In this document: piece after piece, positions 1 through 12,063 of the stretch
Position numbering within the stretch: the first letter of the stretch is position 1
Layout: every line of letters starts with the position of its first letter
Source: Oligoflexia bacterium
GTDB lineage: Bacteria; Bdellovibrionota; UBA1018
NCBI GenBank assembly: GCA_031292385.1
Contig: JARLHE010000014.1
Coordinates: 1 to 64,000, forward strand
DNA: 64,000 bases
Direction: 5' to 3'
Made by a program: the position numbers and the translations under genes
The notes under the pieces: generated by a model
What the model saw: only the letters and a program-made list of their open reading frames with translations
What the model was told of the DNA's origin: nothing
The model's database searches: none

Positions 1-1
1 G

Positions 2-31
2 GCCGAACTGAATAAAGCGATCACGAAGTGA
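2..31 (+). CDS. 3' end of an upstream CDS (partial, ...AELNKAITK*)
   Basis: Open frame from the left edge to TGA at 29-31, overlapping the murI GTG start (GTGA overlap). Confidence 0.35.
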   Translation, partial: AELNKAITK

Positions 32-816
32 GAATTGGCGTATTCGATTCCGGGGTCGGCGGAATCACGGTACTTACGGCGTTGCGCGAGCGAATTCCGG
101 AAGCGGAGTACGTCTATCTGGGCGATACGGCCAATGTGCCCTATGGCACCAAAAGCCCCGCCCAAGTCATCCGGCTTTCGCTCGAGTGCGCACGCAGGCT
201 TAAGCAATCGAACGTCGATGCTTTGGTCGTTGCTTGCAATACGGCATCGAGTCTCGCGAACGACGCGCTACGCGCGGAGATGGGCGCCATTCCGGTTTTC
301 GGAGTGGTCGAGCCAGGGGTTCAGGCCGTGGTCGAAGTGGCGGAAGCTCGGTCGAGCTCCGTACTTACACCGGTTTTGGTGCTTGCCACTCGCGCCACCA
401 TTCGCAGCGGAGCGTACGGCAGGGCTTTGCGCGAGCGGCTGGATCCCGTGAAATTCCCGGTTTTCGAACAGGCCTGCCCCATTCTCGTGCCGATGATCGA
501 GGAAGGGTGGATCGAGCATCGCCTTTTGCGCGAGGCGGTCGAAGAATACGTCGCGCCCTTTCGGGCGAAATATCCCTCCGGTGTCGCGTTATTGGGGTGC
601 ACCCATTATCCCTGGATTCAACCGGCGATCGAAGCCGCGCTTCCCGGTTGGACGGTGGTGAATTCCGCCCGCGCGCTCGGCCGGTCGCTTGAATCGCGGT
701 TTCCAAACGCGGGAAGAAAAGGCCAGCCTGCCGGGGCGCTCGAATGGATTTTCACGGACCCCGAAGCGCTCCCGGAGTTCGCGCGACAATTCATTAAGGA
801 TGTGACTTATGCCTGA
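28..816 (+). CDS. murI: Glutamate racemase
   Basis: MRIGVFDSGVGGITVL, VVACNTASS and LLGCTHYP motifs typical of MurI; GTG start. Confidence 0.95.
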   Translation: MRIGVFDSGVGGITVLTALRERIPEAEYVYLGDTANVPYGTKSPAQVIRLSLECARRLKQSNVDALVVACNTASSLANDALRAEMGAIPVFGVVEPGVQAVVEVAEARSSSVLTPVLVLATRATIRSGAYGRALRERLDPVKFPVFEQACPILVPMIEEGWIEHRLLREAVEEYVAPFRAKYPSGVALLGCTHYPWIQPAIEAALPGWTVVNSARALGRSLESRFPNAGRKGQPAGALEWIFTDPEALPEFARQFIKDVTYA

Positions 817-1681
817 CGAAAAAAAATCGCGCCCATCGGGTTGTCCCATGCATGCGGCGCCTACGCTTTTGGGCGAAGGCGAGCTGAGCTACAACGATTA
901 CCTCAAGGTGCCCGAGCTGCTGAGCTTGCAGCTTCCTCAGTCGAACCCCGCTCACCACGATGAGATGCTTTTTATCATCATTCATCAGGCTTACGAGCTT
1001 TGGTTCAAATTGGTGCTTCATGAGATGGAAAGCGCGATTCGTTTCATGGCCAAGGACAAGATCCTGCTCGCCCATCATTTCATTCATCGAATCAATTCGA
1101 TCATGAAGCTTTTGGTGCAGCAGATCCATATTCTCGAAACGATGACTCCCATCGATTTTCTGGCGTTTCGCGACCGCTTGAAGCCGGCGAGCGGTTTTCA
1201 GTCCGCGCAGTTCCGCGAAGTCGAATTCGTCGCGGGCCTGAAAGACCCAAGCTACATGAAATACTTTCGCGAACGCCCCGAGTACCTCGCGCTGCTGCAG
1301 CGGCGCTTCGAAGGACCGGATCTTCGAAGCACTTATTACGCTCTGCTCAGGCGTCAAGGTTTCGCGATTCCGGAAAACGCGGCCGAGCGGGAGGCGAAAG
1401 GGGACGATACGCTTGCCGGCCCGATGATCCAGGCGCTTTTGCCTCTTTATCGCGAGCCTTCGAAAAACTCGCAGGTCTATATCTTAAGCGAAGCGCTGGT
1501 CGAGTTCGACCAGCAGCTCTCGTTCTGGCGGGAGCACCATGTGCGGGTCGTTGAGCGGGTGATCGGCGCGAAACAAGGGACCGGCGGTTCAAGCGGGGTG
1601 GAATACCTCCGCTCCACAACGATCAAGCGATGCTTTCCGTACCTTTGGCAGGTGCGAACGCATCTGGAAGACGGAGTTTGA
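809..1681 (+). CDS. kynA: Tryptophan 2,3-dioxygenase
   Basis: LSYNDYLKVPELLSLQ, HHDEMLFIIIHQAYELWFK and GTGGSSGVEYLR motifs of the TDO family; start overlaps the murI stop. Confidence 0.93.
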   Translation: MPDEKKSRPSGCPMHAAPTLLGEGELSYNDYLKVPELLSLQLPQSNPAHHDEMLFIIIHQAYELWFKLVLHEMESAIRFMAKDKILLAHHFIHRINSIMKLLVQQIHILETMTPIDFLAFRDRLKPASGFQSAQFREVEFVAGLKDPSYMKYFRERPEYLALLQRRFEGPDLRSTYYALLRRQGFAIPENAAEREAKGDDTLAGPMIQALLPLYREPSKNSQVYILSEALVEFDQQLSFWREHHVRVVERVIGAKQGTGGSSGVEYLRSTTIKRCFPYLWQVRTHLEDGV

Positions 1682-1682
1682 G

Positions 1683-2249
1683 ATGTCGATCCTGAAAGTC
1701 GCCCGAATGGGGCATCCGGTATTGCGGGAAGTCGCGCGCGAGCTGAAACCCTCCGAGATCCGCTCGGATGCAATCCGCCGCTTGGTCGAAGATATGCTCG
1801 AAACCATGCACGAATACTCGGGGGTCGGTCTCGCGGCTCCGCAGGTGCATCAATCGATTCAGTTGGCGGTCATCGAGTTTGAAGACGATAATCCCCGTTA
1901 TCCCGATGCCGGCGCCCAAGGGCTTACGGTTTTTTTCAATCCGCGGATCACGGTGCTGGATACGAAGGAGCAGGGTTTTTGGGAGGGCTGCCTTTCGGTG
2001 CCCGAGATGCGCGGCCTGGTTCACCGCCCGCGCAAGGTCAAAGTGGATTACCTGGACGTCGATGCCCGCCCCCAGACGCTGATCGCTGAAGATTTTCTCG
2101 CCACCGTCGTGCAGCACGAGCTCGATCACCTGCAAGGGGTGTTGTACGTCGATCGGATCAAGGATTTGAGGAAGTTCGCTTTTCTCGAGGAATACAAACG
2201 CTACTGGATTCCCGAAGAAGAGGACGAGGTCGGCGAGCTGGATGATTGA
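1683..2249 (+). CDS. def: Peptide deformylase
   Basis: GVGLAAPQV, EGCLSVP and QHELDHLQGVLYVDR motifs. Confidence 0.95.
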   Translation: MSILKVARMGHPVLREVARELKPSEIRSDAIRRLVEDMLETMHEYSGVGLAAPQVHQSIQLAVIEFEDDNPRYPDAGAQGLTVFFNPRITVLDTKEQGFWEGCLSVPEMRGLVHRPRKVKVDYLDVDARPQTLIAEDFLATVVQHELDHLQGVLYVDRIKDLRKFAFLEEYKRYWIPEEEDEVGELDD

Positions 2250-2257
2250 GCGAGTCC

Positions 2258-2767
2258 TTACCTTTTAAGCTCGTCGGCGAGCCTTACGCGCGATTCGCGG
2301 CGCTTTTGGGCCGCTTCGTAGCGCCGGATTTCATCCGGCGTCTCCGGCATGATCGGCGGGGCGGGCGTGGGCCTGCCGTTGTCGTCGAGGGCGACGAATG
2401 TCGTATAGGCCGTGGCGGTGTGCACCCGTTCACCGGTGAACGGGTTTTCCGATTCGATGCGTACGCCGATGTCCATCGAAGTTCTTGAAACGTAATTGAC
2501 CATCGCTTGAATGTGAACGTAGTGGCCGAGTTTCACCGGCGCTTTGAAGTGAAGAGCGTCCAATGAGGCCGTCACGACCACGCGGCGCGAGTGCTTGCCT
2601 GCCGCCATCGCGGCCGCGATATCGATCCACGCCATGATCCGGCCGCCGAAAATCGTTCCAAGTGCGTTCGTATCCGAAGGCAAAACCATCTCGGTCATCG
2701 TGACCGCGGAGTCGCAGGGGCGTTTCGGCGAAAGCAGGCTTGAATCAGTTGGCTTGTTTGTCGGCAT
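2258..2767 (-). CDS. Acyl-CoA thioesterase, hotdog fold (YciA-like)
   Basis: MVLPSDTNALGTIFGGRIMAWIDIAAAMAA...VVTASLDALHFKAPVKLG. Confidence 0.85.
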   Translation of the reverse strand: MPTNKPTDSSLLSPKRPCDSAVTMTEMVLPSDTNALGTIFGGRIMAWIDIAAAMAAGKHSRRVVVTASLDALHFKAPVKLGHYVHIQAMVNYVSRTSMDIGVRIESENPFTGERVHTATAYTTFVALDDNGRPTPAPPIMPETPDEIRRYEAAQKRRESRVRLADELKR

Positions 2768-2802
2768 GGCTTCATATTATGCCTGAATAGAAACGGATTG
2801 AA

Positions 2803-3735
2803 ATGAAACTTAAAACGCTGCTGATCCTCATTCTTTGCAATCTCATCTGGTCGGCGAACCCCGCGATGGCCAAGCTGATTTTGAATGACGGGGCGTCCCC
2901 GATGCTTACTGCGTGGCTGCGTTATTCGTCCGCGTTGCTGGCGTTTGTCATGATCTCCGGCGGGCGAAGTGCCTTCATGCGCCCCAAGCGCGGGTCGGAT
3001 TGGCTTTGGGTTTTCGTCATCGGCTTTATGGTCTTTTTTTTCGCGCCGGCGTTGCAGATGACCGGGCTGCACGCTTCGCACGCCACTGAGAACGCCTTGA
3101 TCGTCGCGATGGAGCCGCTCATTACCGTCTTCTTGGCGTGGCTCATTGTGGGTGAAGCGCTTTCCTGGGTTCATCTTTTGGCTTTCGCCGCGGCTCTTTT
3201 GGGGTTTTCCCTGCTTGCGGGCCTGAATGCGATGGATTTCTCCCTGGGGGGCAAAGAAGGGGCGCATCTCCTCGGTAATTTGCTGATGCTGGGGTCGCTC
3301 TTGGGGGAGGCTTGCTATTCGATCGCGGGGCGGAAGCTTCTTCTGCGCTATTCTCCGAGCGGGATCTTCGCGACGGCCTTGGGTATCGGTGTATTTTTTT
3401 TGACGCTGACGACGATAATCAGCGGAGTTCGGCATGGCGTAGGGCCCGTATTCGCGCCGCTTTTGAGTTTCGGTCCCAAGGCCTGGATCGGCGTATTGTT
3501 CGTCGGGCCTTTAGGGACGGCCCTGACTTACCCCTATTGGATGAGCGCGTTGCAAGAGGCGAGTATCGCGAGCGTCGCGTTGACCCTTTTTGTGCAGCCC
3601 GTATTCGGGTCGGTCTGGGGCACCTTATTTCTGGATGAACGGCTTTCGGCAGCCCAGTGGACGGGCGCGGCGTTCATTTTGACCGCGGTCGTCCTCTCCA
3701 TGGTGGCTCCAGCGCGGCTTCTAAACAAAAAGTGA
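2803..3735 (+). CDS. EamA/DMT family transporter
   Basis: About 10 hydrophobic segments; ILCNLIWSANPAMAKL start and two EamA-like halves. Confidence 0.85.
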   Translation: MKLKTLLILILCNLIWSANPAMAKLILNDGASPMLTAWLRYSSALLAFVMISGGRSAFMRPKRGSDWLWVFVIGFMVFFFAPALQMTGLHASHATENALIVAMEPLITVFLAWLIVGEALSWVHLLAFAAALLGFSLLAGLNAMDFSLGGKEGAHLLGNLLMLGSLLGEACYSIAGRKLLLRYSPSGIFATALGIGVFFLTLTTIISGVRHGVGPVFAPLLSFGPKAWIGVLFVGPLGTALTYPYWMSALQEASIASVALTLFVQPVFGSVWGTLFLDERLSAAQWTGAAFILTAVVLSMVAPARLLNKK

Positions 3736-3790
3736 AAATAGGCTTGCTCGCGGCAAAAATCCGTTTCTATACTTGGAGCGTGGAGGGGAT

Positions 3791-4120
3791 ATGGACGTCT
3801 CCAAAAAGAATCCTGTTGTATCCGCTGTGCCCGCTTTTGAAGAGGTTGCCAAAGAAGCGTTGCCTCAAGAAGTAACTTTGCAAGGTAGCCAACTCATTGA
3901 CACGCTTGTCACCTTGACGGGCCTGCCGGAAGCCGTAGCTCATGACGAGCTTGATCAAATACTGGCGCAGGTGGGTAATCAGGCCGGCTCCCGAAATGAC
4001 CTGACCTTGAATGAGCTTCGTCAAGCCCTGCTCCTCTATTTAGAAACATTCCAACCCGCTGATGTGATAGATGAAGTGTTGGACGAAGAGCCGCTCAATG
4101 CAGCGGGCGACACTCTGTAG
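3791..4120 (+). CDS. Hypothetical protein
   Basis: ORF MDVSKKNPVVSAV... with GAGGGG-type RBS; start moved downstream of the ORF-track start. Confidence 0.6.
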   Translation: MDVSKKNPVVSAVPAFEEVAKEALPQEVTLQGSQLIDTLVTLTGLPEAVAHDELDQILAQVGNQAGSRNDLTLNELRQALLLYLETFQPADVIDEVLDEEPLNAAGDTL

Positions 4121-4277
4121 CCGTTGGCTTCAGGCGTGTAATTTGAAATTTACTCATCTCATATTGCAAAATTTTCCCTCATAGCTCGGCGCGACATTTT
4201 TCGCCGGGATGTATACTGCATTCAGTAGTTAGTTTTCGCGGGTTTAGCCGATACGGAGACCATACGGAGAAAAGAAT

Positions 4278-4976
<699 letters not shown>

Positions 4977-5000
4977 AGGTTAAAGGAGCTGAGGAATTCA

Positions 5001-6332
<1,332 letters not shown>

Positions 6333-6357
6333 GCGCTTTTCCGCAGCGGATCTGAAA

Positions 6358-7155
6358 TCATTGAGCGCCAGTGGCGGTGGTTGGAATTCCAGCCGCGGCC
6401 ACTGGCGTTTTTTGTTGAGCCGAAGAAGCCGAAGCCGTCGATTGGCTCGCTCCGAAGCCAGAGTCGAAAGCGGGGTTCGCGTAGCTTCCCGTTCCGGTCG
6501 CCGTCGTGTAGCAGCCTTGGGCACGGGACGAGGTTACAGCCATTTTTTGCGCGGCTTCCTGGAGCATTTTCAACGAGTTCACCGACGCATTGGTCCTGGC
6601 CTGGACGACTTGAGCCAGTTCGTCCGCCGAGGGCAGTTGCCCGGCCGAATTGCTGAGCGATTTTGCCCGTGCGAGCCGCTGCTGGTCTTGTTTCAGTGCC
6701 GCACCGTCTAATTTCCCGGTTTGAAACAGATGCTGGTCGTACTCAAAGCGGTCGGAGGCCTGCGACAGCGTTGCCTGAGCCCGGGCGCGTTCTTTTTGGG
6801 CCTTCGCCTGAAACTCCGCCTGCACGGACGATGAAGGATCACCAAGGAAGCGCGTATTCTGGGTGATGTCGCTCTGAAGCTCGCCCATGATCGTGTTCGA
6901 CCTCGCGAACGTGGAGTAGGCGATCGTGGCTCTTCCGGCATCGATCTGCTGGTTGGCGCAAGCCAGCTCAAGCATCTGCTGGACGGTCGGGAGGCTGGAT
7001 TGATAATCCTTCAATGAATCGGGCAAGGAATTCAGAGCCATCTCGGCTGGTGCGGCTCGAAGCGATGCCGAAAGCGAAAGCAGGCACGACGCGACGAATG
7101 CCATCAGGCCGCCGAATGAAAGAAAAATCTTTCGATAAGCTGAATCAGTTTTCAT
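6358..7155 (-). CDS. Hypothetical secreted protein
   Basis: 265-aa ORF with signal-peptide-like N-terminus and Ala/Gln-rich composition. Confidence 0.65.
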   Translation of the reverse strand: MKTDSAYRKIFLSFGGLMAFVASCLLSLSASLRAAPAEMALNSLPDSLKDYQSSLPTVQQMLELACANQQIDAGRATIAYSTFARSNTIMGELQSDITQNTRFLGDPSSSVQAEFQAKAQKERARAQATLSQASDRFEYDQHLFQTGKLDGAALKQDQQRLARAKSLSNSAGQLPSADELAQVVQARTNASVNSLKMLQEAAQKMAVTSSRAQGCYTTATGTGSYANPAFDSGFGASQSTASASSAQQKTPVAAAGIPTTATGAQ

Positions 7156-7300
7156 TTGATTCAGTAATGCAGCAAAAAAAGGGCCACCCGGCCGATGGTC
7201 CCAATCCCTTGGAATCCTTGGTGAGTCAAAGGGCGGCGCGCGCCTCTTGTCTGTTTAAATTCTATCCGCTGCCTAAGGATAAAGAGAGTCAATTCTGACA

Positions 7301-7326
7301 CTCTTGACACTCGCGCGTGTCAAGAG
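7301..7326. promoter_or_regulatory. Inverted repeat upstream of lon, candidate operator
   Basis: CTCTTGACAC-TCGCGC-GTGTCAAGAG, perfect 10-bp arms, about 82 bp upstream of the lon ATG. Confidence 0.55.
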
Positions 7327-7407
7327 AATGCCCTCCGTCCGGTTTTATGTATTTGTTTACACTCGGTCCAGGGGTGTGCTGTAGTTAAAGAGTGGAGGGA
7401 CCCGTCA

Positions 7408-9933
7408 ATGAGCAAGGAAAGCAAAAAGTCGAGTAGTCCAAAGAAGATGAAAGTGCCTCTTCTCCCTTTGAGGGATGTCATCATATTCCCGCATATGGTG
7501 GTTCCTCTTTTCGTAGGGCGCGAGAAATCGATCAACGCGCTCGAAGAGTGCGTGGCCAAGAAATCAGACCTGTTTTTGGTCGCTCAGCGCTCGGCAACGA
7601 CGGTCAGTCCAGGAGAAAAAGATATATTCCCGGTCGGTACGATCGGCACGATCCTGCAGATCCTGCGCCTGCCGGACAATACGGTGAAGGTCCTCATCGA
7701 AGGCAAGCGCCGCGCCCGGATCCTCGAGTACACAGAGAACGACCGGATGATCGAAGCCGAGATCGAGGAAATCGCCGATGCGGTCGAAAGCACGGTCGAA
7801 GTCGAGGCGTTGATCCGTTCGCTTAAAGCCACCTTCGAAAACTACGTGAAGCTCAACAAGCGGATTCCGCCTGAGATGTTGATGAGCGTCAGCACGATCG
7901 AGGACCCTTCCCGTCTGGCGGACCTCGTTGTCGCCCATCTCAATCTCAAGCTCGAAGACAAACAGGAGATCCTCGAGATCGCCGAGCCTTCGAAGCGCCT
8001 CGAGAAGTTGCTGCAGCTCATGCAGGGCGAGATCGAGATCCTTCAGGTCGAGCGGCGCATCCGCTCGCGCGTGAAAAAGCAGATGGAGCGCTCGCAGAAG
8101 GAGTACTACCTGAACGAGCAGATGCAGGCGATCCAGAAGGAGCTCGGCGAAAAGGACGAGTTCAAAGCCGAATTGCAAGCCATCGAGAAGCAGATTCGCA
8201 CCAAGCCGATGAGCAAGGAAGCGAAGGAAAAGGCGACCCGCGAGCTGAAGAAGCTCAAGATGATGTCCCCGATGTCCGCGGAAGCGACGGTGGTCCGCAA
8301 TTACATCGATTGGATCATCACTTTGCCTTGGAACGAGTACACGACCGATCGAAACGACCTCAAGGTCGCCGAGCAGGTCATGGAAGAGGATCACTACGGG
8401 CTCGAGGAAGTCAAAGAGCGCCTCTTGGAGTACCTGGCGGTCCGCGTTCTGACGGATAATTCCAAAGGCCAGATCCTCTGCTTCGTTGGGCCTCCGGGCG
8501 TCGGCAAGACCTCACTCGCTAAATCGATCGCGAAGTCCTTGAACAAGAAGTTCGTGCGCTGCTCGCTGGGCGGCGTGCGGGATGAGGCTGAGATCCGCGG
8601 CCATCGCCGCACTTACGTCGGCGCGCTCCCGGGCAAGATCATCCAGTCGCTCAAGAAAGCCGGGTCGTCGAACCCCGTTTTCCTGCTCGACGAAGTGGAT
8701 AAGATGAGCATGGACTTCCGCGGCGATCCTTCGTCCGCCCTGCTTGAGGTGCTGGATCCGGAGCAGAATGTCGCGTTCGGCGACCATTATCTGGAAATCG
8801 ACTACGACATTTCCAAGGTGATGTTCGTCTTGACCGCGAACAGCCTGCACACGATCCCGAAGCCTCTTCTCGACCGTATGGAGGTCATCACGATCTCCGG
8901 CTACACCGAGGTCGAGAAATTCAACATCGTGCGCAAATACCTGATCACCAAGCAGATGGAAGCGCACGGCTTGAAGACGGGCGATATCGAGTTCACCGAC
9001 GAAGGCATTTACGCTTTGATCCGCAATTATACCCGCGAAGCCGGCGTTCGTAACCTCGAGCGCGTGGTCGCCACGGTCTGCAGAAAAGCGGCGAAGATCA
9101 TCGTCGAGCGCCGCAACCAACAGCAGGAGCTGATCTCGGCCGAAACGAAGCCGACCAAAGCGGCTTCGAAAGCGGCGCTGCAAACCGCGAAAGTTCCGGG
9201 CGTCATCACGATCGGCGAGGCCGATCTCGAGGAGCTGCTCGGTCCCGCGAAATACACCGTCAGCAAGGCCGAGGAGAAAAATGAAATCGGCCTGACCAAC
9301 GGTCTTGCCTACACCGATGCCGGCGGCGACATGCTTCAAATCGAAGTGACCGTCGTGCCCGGAAAAGGCGCGGTGAAGATCACCGGCAAGCTCGGCGAGG
9401 TCATGCAGGAGTCGGCGGCCACGGCGATGAGCTATGTTCGTTCCCGGGCGCATCTCCTGGGTCTGGACAAGGACTTCTACCAGAACGTCGATATTCATCT
9501 TCACGTTCCGGAAGGGGCCGTTCCGAAGGACGGGCCGTCAGCCGGCATTACCATGGCAACCGCGATCACCAGCGCGTTGACCAAGATCCCGGTAAAGAGC
9601 GATGTCGCCATGACGGGCGAAATCACGTTGCGCGGACGAGTCTTGCCGATCGGGGGCCTGAAGGAGAAACTCCTGGCCGCTCGCATCGGGAACATCAAGA
9701 CGGTCTTGATCCCGAAAGGGAACGTTCCCGACCTCAAGAAGATCCCGAAAGAGATCACTCAGGACATGAAAATCGTTCCGGTCGAGCACGCGGACCAGGT
9801 TCTGCGTCTCGCTCTGGAGCTCGAGGATCCGTCCGAGTTCCTTATGCGCAAGGGCGTCGGCGACATTCCGGTCGTTGAGCTCCAGCGCGAGGAGATCGTG
9901 AGCAAAAACGCCCCGGGAGCCGTAAAGCACTGA
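7408..9933 (+). CDS. lon: Lon protease (first copy)
   Basis: [49 protein letters not shown] (catalytic Ser). Confidence 0.97.
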   Translation: MSKESKKSSSPKKMKVPLLPLRDVIIFPHMVVPLFVGREKSINALEECVAKKSDLFLVAQRSATTVSPGEKDIFPVGTIGTILQILRLPDNTVKVLIEGKRRARILEYTENDRMIEAEIEEIADAVESTVEVEALIRSLKATFENYVKLNKRIPPEMLMSVSTIEDPSRLADLVVAHLNLKLEDKQEILEIAEPSKRLEKLLQLMQGEIEILQVERRIRSRVKKQMERSQKEYYLNEQMQAIQKELGEKDEFKAELQAIEKQIRTKPMSKEAKEKATRELKKLKMMSPMSAEATVVRNYIDWIITLPWNEYTTDRNDLKVAEQVMEEDHYGLEEVKERLLEYLAVRVLTDNSKGQILCFVGPPGVGKTSLAKSIAKSLNKKFVRCSLGGVRDEAEIRGHRRTYVGALPGKIIQSLKKAGSSNPVFLLDEVDKMSMDFRGDPSSALLEVLDPEQNVAFGDHYLEIDYDISKVMFVLTANSLHTIPKPLLDRMEVITISGYTEVEKFNIVRKYLITKQMEAHGLKTGDIEFTDEGIYALIRNYTREAGVRNLERVVATVCRKAAKIIVERRNQQQELISAETKPTKAASKAALQTAKVPGVITIGEADLEELLGPAKYTVSKAEEKNEIGLTNGLAYTDAGGDMLQIEVTVVPGKGAVKITGKLGEVMQESAATAMSYVRSRAHLLGLDKDFYQNVDIHLHVPEGAVPKDGPSAGITMATAITSALTKIPVKSDVAMTGEITLRGRVLPIGGLKEKLLAARIGNIKTVLIPKGNVPDLKKIPKEITQDMKIVPVEHADQVLRLALELEDPSEFLMRKGVGDIPVVELQREEIVSKNAPGAVKH

Positions 9934-9967
9934 GAGCGATATTCGTCATTTTCCGGTGAAGACGAGG

Positions 9968-9993
9968 GCGGGGTCGGCGATTGCCGATCCCGC
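9968..9993 (+). terminator. Terminator-like hairpin after lon
   Basis: GCGGGGTCGGC-GATT-GCCGATCCCGC, 11-bp stem with one G.U, then a modest T run (GGATTTTG). Confidence 0.5.
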
Positions 9994-10013
9994 TCCGGAT
10001 TTTGGGAGCATGA

Positions 10014-10481
10014 GTGGGAAATTTAGCTCAAGAGCAGAAGTGGTCACCCGCCATTTCCGTGAACAACGAGGTCCTGGATCGCGAGCATCAGGGGATCTTC
10101 GAAAAAATGAACCGAGTCGCCCAGTTGAACGCTCGGCTTCCTAAAAAAATGACCCTGCTCGCGGCTTTCGATGACTTGATCATGTTCACGGCCCATCATT
10201 TCAAGGATGAAGAAGCTCATATGGAAGAGATCGGCTTTCCGAAGGTCGAGTCTCACCGGGCGAGCCATCGGCGTCTCACGGAAGCGCTCGAGCGCCATCG
10301 GCAAGAGTTCGTTTCGAGCGTATACGGCCGCTTTCCCAGTTCAGTTTTCGACTTTTTCAAAACCTGGGTGACCAGCCACATCATGATCGTCGACAAGGAG
10401 TACGCGGAATTCGAAAGGGCAAAGCGCAATGAGCGCTCGGCCGCGCTCTCGGAAAAGGCCGAAAAACCCGAGCCGAAGTGA
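10014..10481 (+). CDS. Bacteriohemerythrin
   Basis: VLDREHQGIFEKMN, HHFKDEEAHMEEIGFP, H...H...E pattern of hemerythrin domains; GTG start. Confidence 0.85.
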   Translation: MGNLAQEQKWSPAISVNNEVLDREHQGIFEKMNRVAQLNARLPKKMTLLAAFDDLIMFTAHHFKDEEAHMEEIGFPKVESHRASHRRLTEALERHRQEFVSSVYGRFPSSVFDFFKTWVTSHIMIVDKEYAEFERAKRNERSAALSEKAEKPEPK

Positions 10482-10502
10482 GTTTTTTTGTTCGGTATCT
10501 GT

Positions 10503-11039
10503 TTAGAAATTCAGCTTAAGCACCGCAAGCAGGTTCCAGTCGGTGATGACCGGGCTTTGAGTCACGAAAAGCACGTTCGCCTGCCCGCCGATGGAAAAAT
10601 TCCCTTCGAGCGGATAATCATAGCCGAGCGCCGGGCCGAAAACCAAATCCGTGCTGCTCTGGGTGTTGGGAGCGGAATTTCCGACGAGCTGCAGACCGAC
10701 CTTGCCTCCGGCGTACACGCCTTCGAAGGTTCCCGGGAACAGGTAGTTTAACTCACCCGCAATCGTATGGTTATGCGTTGTTCCATTTTGGGAGTAGTTG
10801 TTCCAGTAATATTGGTAATAAAATCCAACATTAACCTGCGGAACCAAGAGTGCGTGACCCGTTGCGCCAAGATCAAGGTGGGTTCCCGAAAATTCGTTTT
10901 GATTGGCAATGGCCAAGCCTCCCAAGACACCTAAGTCAGTGCCAGTTGGCTGGCCTGCATGGGCTTGGGAAGTCAAAAGCAGGCTGAAGAGGCCTATTGC
11001 GGTCCAAAGGACGAGACTTTGTTTTAATGGAATGATCAT
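10503..11039 (-). CDS. Hypothetical outer-membrane beta-barrel-like protein
   Basis: Signal peptide [28 protein letters not shown], alternating aromatic strands, C-terminal ...LKLNF. Confidence 0.65.
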   Translation of the reverse strand: MIIPLKQSLVLWTAIGLFSLLLTSQAHAGQPTGTDLGVLGGLAIANQNEFSGTHLDLGATGHALLVPQVNVGFYYQYYWNNYSQNGTTHNHTIAGELNYLFPGTFEGVYAGGKVGLQLVGNSAPNTQSSTDLVFGPALGYDYPLEGNFSIGGQANVLFVTQSPVITDWNLLAVLKLNF

Positions 11040-11161
11040 GTTGCACATTGCGGGAGCAAAGAGTGGACCAGATATCCGCAGCACTTCTGCAAAAGACCCT
11101 TGACCCGGCGTCACGCCTGGACTATTTACCGGAACTTCATTATTTGAAAGGAACGAGTTCA

Positions 11162-11560
11162 ATGCCTACTATCAACCAGCTCATCCGCAAAGGGCGGTCC
11201 AATAAGCTCTGGAAGACCAAGTCTCCAGCACTTCAGAGTTGCCCTCAGCGACGCGGTGTTTGCACCCGCGTGTACACCACGACCCCGAAAAAGCCGAATT
11301 CGGCTTTGCGTAAGGTTTGCCGCGTACGGTTGACGAATGGTTACGAAGTGACCTCGTATATTCCTGGGATCGGCCATAATTTGCAGGAGCACTCGATCGT
11401 CTTGATTCGCGGAGGCCGCGTAAAGGACCTTCCTGGTGTTCGTTATCACACGGTCCGCGGGACCTTGGATGCTCAAGGCGTTGCCAACCGCAAGCAGAGC
11501 CGTTCGAAGTACGGCGCTAAGCGTGTAGCAGGCGGGGCGGCAGCTCCGGCAGCTAAATAA
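11162..11560 (+). CDS. rpsL: 30S ribosomal protein S12
   Basis: [12 protein letters not shown]...[23 protein letters not shown]; start corrected from ORF-track 11048. Confidence 0.97.
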   Translation: MPTINQLIRKGRSNKLWKTKSPALQSCPQRRGVCTRVYTTTPKKPNSALRKVCRVRLTNGYEVTSYIPGIGHNLQEHSIVLIRGGRVKDLPGVRYHTVRGTLDAQGVANRKQSRSKYGAKRVAGGAAAPAAK

Positions 11561-11580
11561 TTCATTTAGATTTTAAATAG

Positions 11581-12062
<482 letters not shown>

Positions 12063-12063
<1 letters not shown>

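Noticed and set aside
4211-4217. clpP promoter with TATACT -10
   Set aside because: A TATACT hexamer is present at 4212-4217 but no convincing -35 at normal spacing; not reported as a feature.
7301-7326. CIRCE/HrcA element upstream of lon
   Set aside because: Arms are CTCTTGACAC/GTGTCAAGAG, not TTAGCACTC-N9-GAGTGCTAA.
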